Source of the DNA: Mixophyes australis
Lineage: Eukaryota; Chordata; Amphibia; Anura; Limnodynastidae
Reading direction: 5' to 3'
NCBI GenBank assembly: GCA_036250195.1
Contig: JAVHZZ010000006.1
Span: 187,487,850-187,551,849 of the forward strand
Length of the DNA: 64,000 bases
The notes under the pieces were generated by a model. The model worked only from the letters and a program-made list of their open reading frames with translations. It did no database searches and was not told where the DNA came from. Made by a program: the position numbers and the translations under genes. Shown here piece after piece: positions 1 through 11,910 of the stretch (the first letter of the stretch is position 1; each line of letters begins with the position of its first letter).

Positions 1-2079
1 ATGGAGTTGGACTAATCACTGGAACATCATCTGATGTAGCCCTTAATAGGGTTTCTTTTGTCTTGCATAAACAGCCGTGAGAAAGTCTTATTAAATGAGA
101 TGAAACGCGTCAGGGTTAGCTGTTACACTCCAGGTAGATTGACCCAGCTTCTTGTCCAAATGATACCATTCCAGACGGAACCTTAGTGTTTGAGTTTGGT
201 ATCTTACCAACGGAAGATTCAAGTGGTGCACGTATCTATCAGTGCGACCAAGTCTGTAACTTTTTTTCAAGTATGGCCATGAAGATATTGCATGCATGCT
301 AAAATAAATGTTCCTCTGGAGGGCTGGCCATTAACCGGACTTGGGTAAGACGCACTTGCACTTTACTTCTTTGGAAGATTATTAATATTATCATCACCCG
401 GCCTGAAGGTGCCGGTGTTTCTATTTTGGACTACAAGGACTCTGTTGTTTTAGTCTGAATATCTCTGATCTGTTTCATCAGTGGGAGCTTTATTATTCTA
501 ATGGGATTTATAAATTTTTATTCCTAATTATTAATGCTTTAAGGATTCCTTAGGAGAACATTTATCTACAGAGACTGTGTTGGTTAGATATTTTCTGGAT
601 TATATTGCAGGAACTTGCCCTGGATTTTTCATACATATCAAACAATATATTTATATACCATAATACCGTATAATAATACAGTATCCACAGACTGTCTCAT
701 TGATTTATATATTAATGATCTGAGTTGTCTTTAGTGAATGTTATTTATATCTGTGTTCACCTATTAGGCTTGATACCAAGTGCAGAGGATTTAGTTTAAC
801 CATTTGTGTACAATTTATTAGGATATGGGTATATATTATGTACTTATAAAATTTTATTGATGTTTAATAACAATAAATTTTGATATATTCATTTACAACC
901 TCACGTTTGTATTATTGGGAGCCCAGTGTTAACGATATCCAGCACTGTTTTTATTTTTGAAACTTACCAGTAGCTGCTGCATTTCCCACCCTAGGCTTAT
1001 ACTCGAGTCAATAAGTTTTCCCAGTTTTTTGTGGTAAAATTAAGTGCCTCGGCTTATATTCGGGTCGACTTATACTCGAGTATATACGGTATATGTTTTA
1101 GGATGTGTGTTGCAATATTTTAGATGTTTTTATGCTAATAAATTGTAATATATGAGTCCTTCCTTTGATTTGCTTTGTTATTTTCATATTAATATATATT
1201 GGTATCTAATAGTAAATCTACACAGCGCAGTTCTATCCTTTTTCTTTTTTCTTTGTCACCACCCTATGCCTCAAGCTATGCAGCTGCACGCTTAATTATA
1301 TTTTTCCTGTTTAACAGCTAATTTGCTGTTTTTCCACCTGCGTTCACTGGCTTCTGTCCCGATTTTGGGCATGCGTAGTGATTTTGCGTACAATACACAC
1401 AAAATTGGCAGATACGTGCCTTGATGAATCAGGCCCATTATGTTTAAGTGCATTAAACTATAGGAGACTCTCTTGTTATTTTGGAAAAGTGAATAAGGAG
1501 GAGGCAATAAATAAATGCACAAGAGATTAGCATCACACAACTGGCTTATTGTCTTCTTTTGTACTGATATATAATAATTTAGTTACAGTGGAGTCACCAA
1601 ACTTGATTAAGAGGATTATTTCCTTAGAACAGAAAGCACACAGTTGGAAGTTTGAAAGGAATTATATCAGTGATATTAACTGGTACAATTAGATTTTACA
1701 CATCTTTTGAAGCTCCACTACAGACCCAGTTGGCCTCCCAGTCTGCTCCTTCACTAGAGGAAGGAGTTCTGTGCTTTCCATGTCAGCCTCCTTTCCCAGC
1801 ACCTTCACATAGCATCATACCTCATTTGAGTACAGAGAATGGGCAGATTCTAACTCCACAACATGCCTAGCTCAGGTCCAATCTCCAATCTCTTTCCATT
1901 CCTAATTTAACTGCTACCAGTGACCCTTAATGCACCCCACCAAACCTATTATTACCCGGAGCAGATTATGTGGCCAGGGGAAAGTTTGATTGCATGGAGA
2001 AAACATTTAGAAAAGAGGAGCACTGTCTTGTAAATAAAATGTGGAATTTAAAGCAACAGTATTTTGAATAGGTAAAAAA
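1..2079. other. No gene seen; AT-rich intergenic sequence
   Basis: I see no supportable gene here. The only short open frames are under 85 codons and have no family motif. At about 991-1092 there is a dispersed repeat with two closely related blocks containing cttatactcgagt, ending in a semi-palindromic gtcgacttatactcgagtat motif. I know this type as a common vertebrate interspersed repeat but cannot name the family. Confidence 0.6.
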
Positions 2080-3170
2080 TCCAAGTTGCTTCTGAATCCT
2101 TGAAAGATGAGCTGCTAGAGTTACATGAGGAAAGAGGAAAAGAAGTGGAAGCTTTTAAGGAGGCTGCTATAGGGATTGCAACAGAGAGACCAAGAAATTG
2201 CTGTGTTGAGACAAAAAATTGTCATGGTTCAACAAGAGATGCATAGCTTAAGAGAGTCAGTAAAGGAACTTATGGAGTTAGAGAAGCTTTATCTGGCTAT
2301 AAAGCATGGAAATCTTGAATAATTACTGCATGAAGAAAAGACTCTGTCTTCATAGATGTACCGAGCAACATGACAAAGCTGTGGCCTTGATATCCTCTCT
2401 GAGGGACTTAGTTGGATGCTCTCATCCTTAGTGTTTACTATGTGAACCACATGTCCTCCAGGAGTGAGTCCAGCCAGACATCTCTGCAATTGAATCACTG
2501 GCCGAAGGTCCAGCCTTGACAAACAAACTTGAGAACAAGGGAGAGGAGACGGGTTATGCTCTGCCACAAAACCTGAACCATAGTACTGTACAGGAGAATA
2601 AACCTCCACCAGCTAAAAGGATTGGGAAAAAAGGTAAAGCCAATGTGGACGTGTCGTTGGTTGCCCAGACTGGAGCAGCCGATGGTTGCAATAACTGGTA
2701 ACCATACAGAGGAACCTACTTTGCCATTGAGTGAGGGTATAAACTGGTCCGATTATCCAGAACTGTTGAATTGTCGAACTTTACATGTGATCAGAGAAAC
2801 AATGTGACTTTACAACATGTCTTTAAATTGGCGAATAATATTAGAGATATTGCGAGAACTGTCATCTCAGCGGCCTGTATGCCATCATATGTTGTCAAAA
2901 ATAATGTATTATTTCTAATTGCTGCTGTAAAGGGAAGAAAGGTAGAACAGTTGGTAGTTCCACAGATTCATGTACCCTTAATGCTAGAAACTGCAAACAC
3001 CCAAGTGGGTAGCAGACATTTAGGGGATGGTAGAACGAGGGAGCAAGTTCTACACAGGATTTAGTGGCCTGGATTCTTCTTAGCTGTAAAAAGGGAGGGC
3101 TTGTTCTGTGTGCCAGAAATCTTATCCCACTGTCGCAGGTCAGAATCATTTGGAAAGAGCTCAAAGATAA
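2080..3170 (+). mobile_element. Decayed Ty3-like retroelement fragment with integrase zinc finger
   Basis: A broken coding stretch reads on the plus strand in several frames. At 2085-2320 a charged, coiled-coil-like segment (LKDELLELHEERGKEVEAF) resembles a gag region. At about 2930-3150 the order LVVPQ, HLGDGRTREQVLHR, WPG and a downstream Cys-x-x-Cys-Gln is that of the HHCC zinc-binding domain at the start of retroelement integrases. The first zinc-binding His appears to be Asn, and the Cys pair lies in a neighbouring frame, so there is a frameshift. No LTRs are evident. This is an old inactive remnant; the integrase part is fairly sure, the gag part is not. Confidence 0.6.
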
Positions 3171-3372
3171 TAAGCCATAAGAGGAGAGCAAAAAAACACA
3201 AGGTGTTTGAAAGTAGGGTTCTTCGGTGTCAAGAAGATAAGGTCCTTGTTAAGGGGCTGGTGGGCGTGATTGTGAGGACACCAAAAAATGCAATAGAACC
3301 TTCTTTATCTCAGGCTTTAAATGTCAGATGGACAAAACGATTGCAGAGGCTCACCTTCAAAGCGGTTGTAGT

Positions 3373-3788
3373 CATAATTCTGGTAACTGTAATGCTGACA
3401 TCATTAGCATAGACACGAAAATGCCGAAACCAACAATGCCGACATGTTTGAAATAGAGACATACAGAAAAGCTTACAGACCACATTACTTACAGCCATGC
3501 CAGAAAAGCTGCGGCTATACAGCAGCAGCACCCGCCGCCTCTATAAAGTATAAAAACACAGTAAAAATTCACATTGCCCCCTTAATGTCGTTAAAGTGAG
3601 TGTCACCATTTTAAGTGTCAGCAATCACACTGCTGGCATTTGCTCATGTCGACTTTTCTGGCATGGCTGTTGGTAATGTGGTCTGTAAGTCGTTTTGTAT
3701 GTCGCTATTTCAGATATATGGGCACTGTTGGTTTCGGCATTTTAGTGTCTATGTTAATGATGTCAGCATTACCGTTGCCGGAATTTCG
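3373..3788. repeat. Long inverted repeat, foldback-type element
   Basis: Two arms of about 140 bp (3373-3512 and 3649-3788) are near-perfect reverse complements. Shared landmarks are gccatgccagaaaag, cagaccacatta and aatgctgacatcattagcat on the left arm and their complements on the right. The roughly 136-bp centre is unrelated sequence. The structure fits a MITE or foldback transposon with long terminal inverted repeats. No transposase is present and the target duplication is not clear. Confidence 0.75.
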
Positions 3789-4007
3789 TACCGCACCCCT
3801 TCAAAAAGATGGGCTCTCTATGGTGTCTGCGTCACCAGGGTTGGTGATGTTAAGGGGCGGGGTATGTGGCAAAGAGGGTTGTTTGCCACACTTCTCCTGC
3901 ATAGGTGTAGGTTAAGTCCTGGGCAGTCTGCAAATAAAGGCTTCAGACAGGATTGTTTTCCTGCAGAGTAAGATTTTTAGGATGTATACACAAAGGTGGA
4001 GAATATG

Positions 4008-4225
4008 GCCTTCTCTCATTGCTGCCCCCTTCATGTCTTTCTTACTGCTACTCCCTCCATGCCTCTCTCATTGCTGTTCCTCCATGCCTCACACATTGCC
4101 TCCTCCATGGCTCTCTGATTGCTTCCCCCATCATGTCCTTCTCATTGCTGCTTCCATCATGCCCTTCTCATTGCTGCCCCCCATGCCTCTCTCATTGCTG
4201 CCCACTCCATGTTTCTCTTATTTCC
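4008..4225. repeat. Minisatellite, ctctcattgctgccccc-type unit
   Basis: A degenerate tandem array of about 22-27 bp units reads ctctcattgctgcccccatgc with variants. It keeps open short Leu/Ser/Pro-rich frames on the plus strand that I regard as non-coding. Confidence 0.7.
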
Positions 4226-4594
4226 CTCTTACATATCTGTAGATGTGATGCCGTTCTTCCACCCCACTGCATGCTCCTTGCAGCTCAGACAGGAGGTGAA
4301 TACACTCCTCTACGAGTACTGGATTGTGGGGCTGCCTGACATCTCCTTGGGTAATTAGACAGAGCACCAAGGAGTCTGTGCAGTCAGATTAGCCTCTTGC
4401 ATTTTAAAATGTATGAAGCTAATAACTTTCTAGTTTCTTTTAATAGTTATCTGGCCTACCTCTATCCTGTCCACTTGTGCACCCCTGTCAGGGGAGCACA
4501 GTATGTTGCTCATATGTGTCTGTGCATAGGCTTGTCCCTGTCCCCATCCACTGTACTATGTAATTTGTTCTTATTTTTTTCTACTTCCAATTTT

Positions 4595-4650
4595 ACAGCG
4601 CTGTGGACCTTTGTGGTGCCTTATAAATAAATTATAATAATAGAAATAAT
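4595..4650 (+). repeat. LINE/SINE tail (cagcgctgtgg...ttataaataaa type)
   Basis: The motif acagcgctgtggacctttg followed by gtgccttataaataaattataataataga matches the general pattern of L2-like LINE and SINE 3' tails in fish and frogs (gcgct...tataaataaa plus AT-rich short repeats). Only the tail is recognisable. Confidence 0.5.
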
Positions 4651-4899
4651 AATAAGCAGCAGCATATTTTTCCAGTTAACATTAAACAATAGTTGGCAGC
4701 AGTTCCTCAATATTTGAAGCAAAAATCGACAGGGGTATCAGTACTGCTTACAGAAGTGTAAATACCTTGATTTATTTTACATGAGGTCTGGTGAGCAGGT
4801 AATTCCATTGAACTGGGTGAAACATTAGGCACAATAACTTTGGGTGAGAAATGTTGTACTATTTTCGCGTTAATGAAAAGTTTCCCTTTTTGGTGCCAA

Positions 4900-5145
4900 A
4901 TCTTTCCCAGGGCCCCATGAGGTTTTAATCTGGCTCTGCTCATCTTTTTTTCAAACAAGGCCCCAACATTCCAGTATACCAACAAGCAGCTACTTAGCTT
5001 AAGACATGAGCAGCAACAGATAGTGAAAGCTGCCAGATGGGAGAGAGCACAACAGTCTGCCAACTGTCCTGATTCTGTTAGGGCAGTTCTGATTTTGGAT
5101 GACTGTTCTGCTCAGTCAGAACTTTGTCCGGACTGCAGTTACAGT
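4900..5145 (-). repeat. Dispersed repeat family, copy 1 of 3
   Basis: The minus strand carries a block with gtatactggaatgttggggc, related to tcctggaatgttgg blocks at about 18500-18660 and 61190-61330 on the plus strand. The surrounding pyrimidine-rich sequence (ctgctgctt...) is shared too. The three copies therefore belong to one interspersed family, whose class I cannot name. Confidence 0.5.
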
Positions 5146-5149
5146 CAGT

Positions 5150-5439
5150 GGGCCTGATTCATTAAGGAAAGTTAAGTAAGAAATTGAGTAAGTTTTCTTA
5201 CTTAAGTTTTCTGGACAAAACCTTGTTGCAATGCAAGGGGTGCAAATGAGTTTTTTTATTTTGCACATAAGTTAAATACTGGCTGTTTTTTAATGTAGCA
5301 CACAAATACTTTATAGCTTATTTGTACATGGATATTTAGAGTTGATCTAGAAAAAAAAGCCAATATTTTCCTTACGTTCAAAATAAAAAAACAATAAGTT
5401 AAGTAAAAAAATGAGTACTTTCCTTAATGAATCAGGCCC
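5150..5439. mobile_element. MITE with 23-bp terminal inverted repeats
   Basis: The ends are perfect inverted repeats (gggcctgattcattaagg..., 5150-5172 and 5417-5439). The AT-rich 290-bp body has no coding capacity. The same terminal motif recurs partially at about 1421-1440, showing a dispersed family. I cannot see a convincing target duplication, so the superfamily is open. Confidence 0.75.
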
Positions 5440-6560
5440 GGTAGGTGTATCCTGCTTCACAAGCTCCAAAGGGGCAGCGACTGATGCCTAAAGGGGATAT
5501 TACATAGCAATCTGAGCCTATGTGCTGAGGGGGAATCTCCAACTATTAGCGAATTGCATGTGAGCAGAGAGGGACAGCTAGCAAGATCCGGGTTGCAGGT
5601 AGTCCAGGACCCAAAAGCGGGCTGAGACCTACATGTTCATCGAAGGGGAGAGAGATAAGTAGTAACATACCATATACTGTATCACCTTTATTGCTGCTTT
5701 AAGGAAAGAACACTTTACCTATAATTTCACACATAACATTAATCTGCACATATATCAGAGAATGTGTCACTTGTCAGAGATATAGAGGTATTCCAAGTAT
5801 CAGAGGTCTAATGAAAGATACACCTAAAGATACCCAAGTCAAATAGCCCAGGTTACCAATGTTTCTACAAGTGCACAAACTTTAACTAGTTAATATTACA
5901 AATTATTTAATATTGACGGGACTGTGATTATTATGTTAAATCATTGTTAATTCATATGTTTCAAACTGTGAGTGAGTGCAGTGTGAAGAGTTTTGGCGCC
6001 AGAGAATGCACGTGTGGCAGCCATCTTGTTTGTTTGTCACTTCTGTTCATTATACTGTTACAATTGATTATTATCTTCCCCGTTGTGTGGGACAAGTCCA
6101 GAATCTTCCGCTCTTTAAATTTGCCTTACCCATTTACCTTCCTCAGTATAAATACCCATTTGATTGTTCATAACCACAGTATGGGAAACATTATTATTCA
6201 GAGGGTTAGTGTGGTTGGGTACAAGGGGTTTCCCGAGTCAACCTCTGGTGGATGCAGTTACAGTCCGCATCTTACCATACTGTGTAAAAGACTCGGATGG
6301 AGGCACGTAAGCAAGATTTCACCACCCCTTTCAGAGTACTAGGGGAGAGGAGTGCTGCATAATATTTCAGTGGACATATACAGTATATTTGTTGTCTGTG
6401 CCTACATCTTATAATGTCCTGTGCTCTTGTCCTAAACACTTTCTGTATGTTCTCCACTAGTCTCATACATTTAAACACTACACCGTTGTTATTGTTATAC
6501 TGAGTTTTATTGTTATCCAGACACATCAAAATCACTGTTATTGTGACTTGTTTTCTAATT
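5440..6560. other. No gene seen
   Basis: Single-copy-looking sequence downstream of the first lysozyme gene. An open frame at 5944-6342 (132 codons) has hydrophobic stretches but no recognisable family, no splice context and no conserved motif, so I do not call it a gene. Confidence 0.5.
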
Positions 6561-6562
6561 TT

Positions 6563-6568
6563 TTTATT
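6563..6568 (-). terminator. Poly(A) signal AATAAA of lysozyme-like gene 1
   Basis: On the minus strand an AATAAA hexamer lies about 213 bases past the stop codon of the lysozyme-like gene. It would give a 3' UTR of roughly 230 bases. Confidence 0.55.
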
Positions 6569-6780
6569 CAGTGGACATTTATACCTGTTTGAGTTAGAAA
6601 CATAGGTGTAACATAAAAGGTGTACATATTAATGGCTATTTTTAAATGTTCAGGACACTGAGGCCCCTTTATCATTCTAAAGTTGGAAAATGAACCTGAA
6701 AAGACAAAACGCATAATATTTGTATACATTGTACAAAATGTAATAAGAGTTGGGGAACGGCACAGCACAAATATATGCAA

Positions 6781-7663
6781 TTAACATCCACGTGTGTATA
6801 AGCGAAGATCTCGTCCTTTGCAGTTTCTCGTGTAGACACTCCTATAAAAAGAGAGAAGAAGGTTTCAATAGTTTATTCACACAATTATATATTGTATTGA
6901 TTTAAAGGGCTTGTACTGACAGGTGGTTGGGTTTTCGCACACAATGCATTGCCCTGCGCATCTAGGAAGGTGAATGTAATGGAAATGTATTTCGAAAATG
7001 GTGATCTACTTACCACTATGCTTCAGATCACTATTTTAAGGTCTGCTTACATTGCCTTCTTGTACTGGTGAATGCACATAAAGGGACGGTTGCCCACCAC
7101 TACCTTAGAGGATACCTTTTGCCCAGCAGTGGTCTATACAGGCTTTATGATTACAATGCAGAACTTCATGATAAGGACCTGCTCTAACAGTGAAGCAGTA
7201 CTTGGGCACACAACTTATTATACCAAGGGATAACATATCTGAACACCATGAACGGTTTTCGAGTCAGCCACACTACTGACTTCAAATATCACACTGACCC
7301 TTGATGTAGCTCGCTGCATTTTGTTCCATTCAGCGTTTGTGAGAAATTATATTATGGTCCTCATAGTGCAATACTGATCACTATTCTGTGGTCAGGTGTT
7401 TATATTCTGGTAAGAGGAGATTTTGTCATTACACTGTGACAACTGTGTCACTCAACAAGCAGTGAGTACAGTTCATTAAAAGAAAACATACCATTTGTAT
7501 AACCTTCACTTTTTTATAAAGGTGTGGAATTACATATACGTTATTCTGCTGTATAGAGTGCTGTTGTGTTGCTTGCTTTGCTGAGATACAATTGTCAACC
7601 ATATATATCAGTGGACGGTGGCTAAAGGAAAACAATGCCTTTGTGTGTGTGTGTATATATATG

Positions 7664-7750
<87 letters not shown>

Positions 7751-10055
7751 TGTTCTATGTTATTAATGCCTTTCCCATGCTTCTAAGTTTCTGAAATTAA
7801 GAAGTAAAACGTTGGTTTATTTATTTTACAGAGTTGAAATTAATTCACATGTACAGTGACTTGATTAAATTCTAATAGAATTTTCTGTAACATAATTATT
7901 TGTCTATTTCCTACATACCAAGCGTCAAGTCCATTAGGGTCTCTCACAATTCTTCGAAGGCATCTTATATCATCTGAGAGGTTGGTGTTCAGTAGAGCTG
8001 CAAAGCGAAAACTTATTACAATGTGACCTTTACTTGCATATTAATGAATCATTAATTGCTTCCTAATATGGTGAGAAAATACACAAATGTTCCCATTATA
8101 TTGTTATGTTTGTTTACTCTATAACAGCTGTTGCTGTTGTTACAATACATTCCAGCAGCCCTGTCAGCACCTTTGGTTGGAACTTATAGTTCCAGAGCAT
8201 TTGAAAATCTGCAGGCTGCCCATATCTTCTCTATATCTTGTAAGCCATGATTTTTGCATGACTCCTACTTTGATCAAATTGATGTAACCTCACTACACCA
8301 GAAATGTATATAAGTTCTCGAGGTATATTTACTAAACTGCGGGTTGGAAAAAGTGGAGATGTTGCCTATAGCAACCAATCAGAATCTAGCTGTCATTTTG
8401 CACAATGTACTAAATAAACGATAACTACAATCTGGCTGGATGCTTTAGGCAACGTCTCCACTTCTTCGAACCCGCGGTTTAGTAAATATACTCCCTCAAG
8501 TAAGGTAATACCAAATATCGTAGTTTGTTTAAGGTATGATGCTTTTTATATATTTATTTAAATATTTTTAAAAACTTATTTTCATTTTAGTTTTGGTCTT
8601 CTTAAAATTTTTAGCTTATCTCATGTCCTCACTATTTCAACATTATTAGATTCAGTAATCTGGATATAAAAGCAGTTAACATGCATCCCACTGTTAGATA
8701 TAGGTTGCACTACATCTACAACTGTTGACAGAATGGGGAAACCCGAGACAGGTCTCCCTGCTGCCTCTGACCTTGAATCAGAGTAGGGGAAGTTCTTGAT
8801 TAAAGCCTTAGCTTCCACATTAAGCTGTACACAGTGTTCACCCAGTGACTAACAGCCAAGCACCTCATATAGGCAGGGGCGGGCTGGGGGGAAGGGTTGA
8901 TATCGTAGCGGGCTGCCATTGGCCTGGTCACTTCCTTTTTCTTTGAAATGTTCCTAATAGATCACTGGGGTCTACCATATATTTACAGTGGTTTCCTTAA
9001 TTTATTTTTTCTAAATGCCCTAAACACCTTTCACTAACTAGATTATGTTATAATTCTAACTTCCTTCTGTGATTTCCACCACCATTTTTATATTATATTA
9101 TATAGGCTTACTTGGATACAAAACAACTCAGCTCTCGTCCATGCTTCTATCTATCTACAGAGCTTGTTTGTATTATTTCCAAGGACAACAAAAGCTAATG
9201 ACTGTGTATAGATGGCAATTGATGATGGTAATAGCCTAGATAATGGCTTTGGGGAAAAACATAAACATTAGTGAGGTAGATAAAACAATGTATTTAAAAG
9301 TTGCAGGTGGAAATGTGTAAACCAATACATAAAAACTGTCTAAAGGTGGAAAATATCACAAAGAACATGAAAAAAATGTTGTCCAGTACATAATGATTTG
9401 CTCCCATGCTTCCTTCTTATATTCCTGTGGGATTACTTGTGTCATATTTATTATTTAATGTTAAATGTGTTTCACTATATAATCTAGTTCAGCCTAGGTT
9501 GTAAATAAGGAAATCATTTGGGTCATGTTGGAACTGGATCATTTTTGTAAGTCTGTAGATAATAACTGCCCAATGTTTCTCTCATGTGTTGCTTAAGGTT
9601 TTGTTTTAACATAGTACACATTATATATTACCTCTACAAGACACGCCACATAGGTTCTTGCGTCCATAGGTGTAGCCATCATCACACCACCAGTAGCTGT
9701 TAATCTGAAAGATGCCGTACTCACTAGGACTTCTATTCAGGGTGTGATCATAGTAACTAGCAAAATGAACCAAGCACACATCTGCAGGAGTAATAATGAC
9801 ATTGTATATAAAGTGTAATTGCTGAACATATATAAAGAGTATTAAAAAGTAAGAAATTCTACAATCGATTAGAATGGATGATAATAATGTTAAAAAATAC
9901 ATTGAAAAATAGTAGAAATACTTACAATCTTCAAGGGTGTACCCCTTAATACCAACGACATTTCCATTTCTTAGTGCTCTCACCACAGTGCACCGATCTA
10001 ATGCCAAGCTTGTAGTGGCGAGGGCAGCCAGTAGGATAACAGCAAAGCTCTTCAT
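6781..10055 (-). CDS. C-type lysozyme family protein lacking the catalytic Glu (gene 1)
   Basis: Exons on the minus strand are 10055-9926, 9781-9632, 7997-7919 and 6841-6781, joining to 139 codons plus stop. All introns are GT-AG, in phases 1, 1 and 2; exon 3 is 79 bp, which I recall as the usual lysozyme C size. Residues 1-18 are a signal peptide ([18 protein letters not shown]), so the product should be secreted. The mature part is about 121 residues against about 130 in the family. All eight disulfide cysteines are present, with the EYGIFQINS block, the WWC pair and the final RGC. The catalytic Glu35 position is Ala (CLVHFAS) and Asp52 is Glu (PSEYGIF), as at that site in alpha-lactalbumin. 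The loop before it is about four residues short. At the calcium-loop positions Asn, Asn, Asp, Asp are seen. I infer an intact expressed gene for a protein with the lysozyme fold but no muramidase activity. Its role is unknown. Confidence 0.93.
7642..7749. repeat. (TG)n(TA)n(TG)n microsatellite in intron 3
   Basis: About 108 bp of alternating TG and TA dinucleotides inside the third intron of lysozyme-like gene 1. Confidence 0.95.
8320..8497. mobile_element. MITE with about 65-bp terminal inverted repeats, in intron 2
   Basis: The 178-bp element begins gaggtatatttactaaactg and ends with the near-complement. Both arms continue through cgggtt, gtggaga and gttgccta, so most of the element is inverted repeat. 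It sits in intron 2 of lysozyme-like gene 1. Elements with related tatatttact termini occur at 43945 and 63628. Confidence 0.8.
8867..8935 (+). mobile_element. hAT-like terminus (caggggcgggctgg)
   Basis: A CAGGGGCGGGCTGG end, typical of the CAGGG-type hAT termini seen elsewhere in the window, is followed by ggggaagggttgat and ccattggcctggtcactt. No matching right end was found, so this is a fragment in intron 2 of gene 1. Confidence 0.35.
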
Positions 10056-10088
10056 CCTGAGTGTTGTGAGGATTGAATAAACTTTCCA

Positions 10089-10096
10089 TATTTATA
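10089..10096 (-). promoter_or_regulatory. TATA box of lysozyme-like gene 1
   Basis: TATAAATA lies on the minus strand 33 bases before the start codon, predicting a very short 5' UTR of about 5-15 bases. The second lysozyme-like gene has the same ctataaata motif at a similar distance, which supports both as real promoters. Confidence 0.75.
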
Positions 10097-10511
10097 GCCA
10101 GAAGCTCTGCTGACACAATGCCACAGAGTAAACATGAAACCATTGGTGTCAGTAATGTCACTGTAGTTGCTGTAATGAGGATTTGGAAAAAAATTCCGAT
10201 CAACCACATTGATTACCAGAAACTGGAATTATATCTGACATTTTTGCAATCAGCAAACAGCCTGTGTAGTAAGCAAGAATCTGATCTGTATCAACATATT
10301 TATCAAGATAAAATCTGAAGTTCAGTTAAACTTTCGGATAAAGTAATCTATATAAACATTTCCTAGCATGGACCTGTGATTAGGTGAAATATACAGAACC
10401 TGTGCGATCTGCAGGGCGCTTCATTACATAATAGTACAATTTCCAAAACATAGTATAAATGTATTAACACAGTGTCTTTGTAAATACCTAAGTGCCAATT
10501 CCAATTCTTCT

Positions 10512-10528
10512 ACACACACACACACACA

Positions 10529-10574
<46 letters not shown>
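10512..10574. repeat. (AC)n(TC)n microsatellite
   Basis: A run of AC dinucleotides passes directly into TC dinucleotides, about 63 bp in all, upstream of lysozyme-like gene 1. Confidence 0.95.
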
Positions 10575-10577
<3 letters not shown>

Positions 10578-10979
10578 ACAGTGGGGGGACAGTACCTTAA
10601 ACCTGGAAAAAGAGTTAGGATGGAGTGTTCATTACATAACATCCTAGTTTGGTGAATAATATAGTAAACATTGTTTTACAAAGTGGTTAATCTTTAATAC
10701 TCTGCAATATCGCTGTTGAAAATATGTTTGTGTTCAGTTGCATCTAGCAGTACTGGCTGTTCAGTAATTTCACAATGCACCTGTATTAAACTTTAACAAA
10801 TCTACAGGGAAAAGTGATTTCTCAGAATTGAAACTAAACCTGCCAAGCTCTGTGTATAAGTTGGTATTAAGTTCTGCATGATTATGGAATTTCCTTCTGA
10901 CAAAATTGGGGACAGATATCCCAAATTGCAAGCATTTGATAATAAATATACAATTATTTTGGCTATTTTCTATTTGTGT

Positions 10980-11226
10980 CATGCTTGCCTACTTTTAAAA
11001 CATCTCCTCTGGGATATCCTGGTCCAAGGAACAAGTGTGAAGGGAGTGACATTATGGGGCGGTTTCTATCATTAGCATCGAGGAGCAATGATGACGAGAT
11101 TTGTCCGAATCGTGTCATCAAGTCCCTGCCCACTTCGGGAGAAAGTGAAGCGGGATATGGGAGGGCGACCTGCTCTGACGGGAGTCTGCAAGGACTTCCC
11201 AAAATTCGTAAGAGTAGGCAAACATG
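10980..11226. mobile_element. hAT-like MITE, catgcttgcctact ends, near-perfect 8-bp duplication
   Basis: The left end reads catgcttgcctacttt and the right end is its complement with one or two changes. The 8-bp flanks are ATTTGTGT (10972-10979) and ATTTGTTT (11227-11234), a 7/8 match expected of an old hAT-type target duplication. The 247-bp body has no coding potential. The ends match the element at 26144-26466. Confidence 0.8.
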
Positions 11227-11908
11227 ATTTGTTTCATTTCTTTAATAGTAATAGTCTTACATGATATCTATAACATTGTAGGAAGCAAAAAAATGGGGGT
11301 AATATTAAGATAAAATAACTTCACAGTCTTTAAAAATATAAATTACTTTCAGTTTTTATTTTACCAAGAAAGTGTTCGTCAACTGGAGGGAAACATGGTA
11401 ATGTATATAAATGCCAAGAAATCCTGGCGCAATGGGATATGGGACTTCAAAAAAAGGGGGGATAAGTGGATCAGTGCCTGCAGCTGTATAGACCTGTGGG
11501 GTCTCAATATACGATATAGAAACAAAAGCTAAAAAATAGAGCTGGAAACTGAAAACACTAAACTCCCAATAATAAAACCGTGAGGTTGTATGTAAGATTT
11601 GTCATGAATTTATTAATGAGTTTAAATGTCCCATCAAAGTCCAATCTCCCACCACTTAGGAACCACCACTTTCAATAAATTACACTTTTCAGTTTCTCTC
11701 CTAAAGCACTGCTCATTTCAGCCTCATTTATACCTTAAAGGAATCATGAGGGTGAGGAGACATATTGTATGTGATACTTTGGTGTGTTAATATATATATA
11801 TTAAATAAAAAATATTTTATTTCATTATATTGATTGACATGCTTCTAAAAAATTGCTTTCCCCCAGAAGTGCACAATAAGGAACACCCTTGTAAATGTGC
11901 TCTCGTCA
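11227..11908. other. No gene seen
   Basis: AT-rich sequence between a MITE and the 3' end of an L1 element. No coding, RNA or repeat structure was recognised. Confidence 0.5.
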
Positions 11909-11910
11909 TC

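Noticed and set aside
6781..10055. Naming gene 1 alpha-lactalbumin
   Set aside because: Loss of Glu35 and Glu at the Asp52 site fit, but the calcium-loop Asp residues are partly Asn and the WWC and SCRALL blocks are lysozyme-like; the host looks amphibian. The evidence supports only a non-catalytic lysozyme-C family call.
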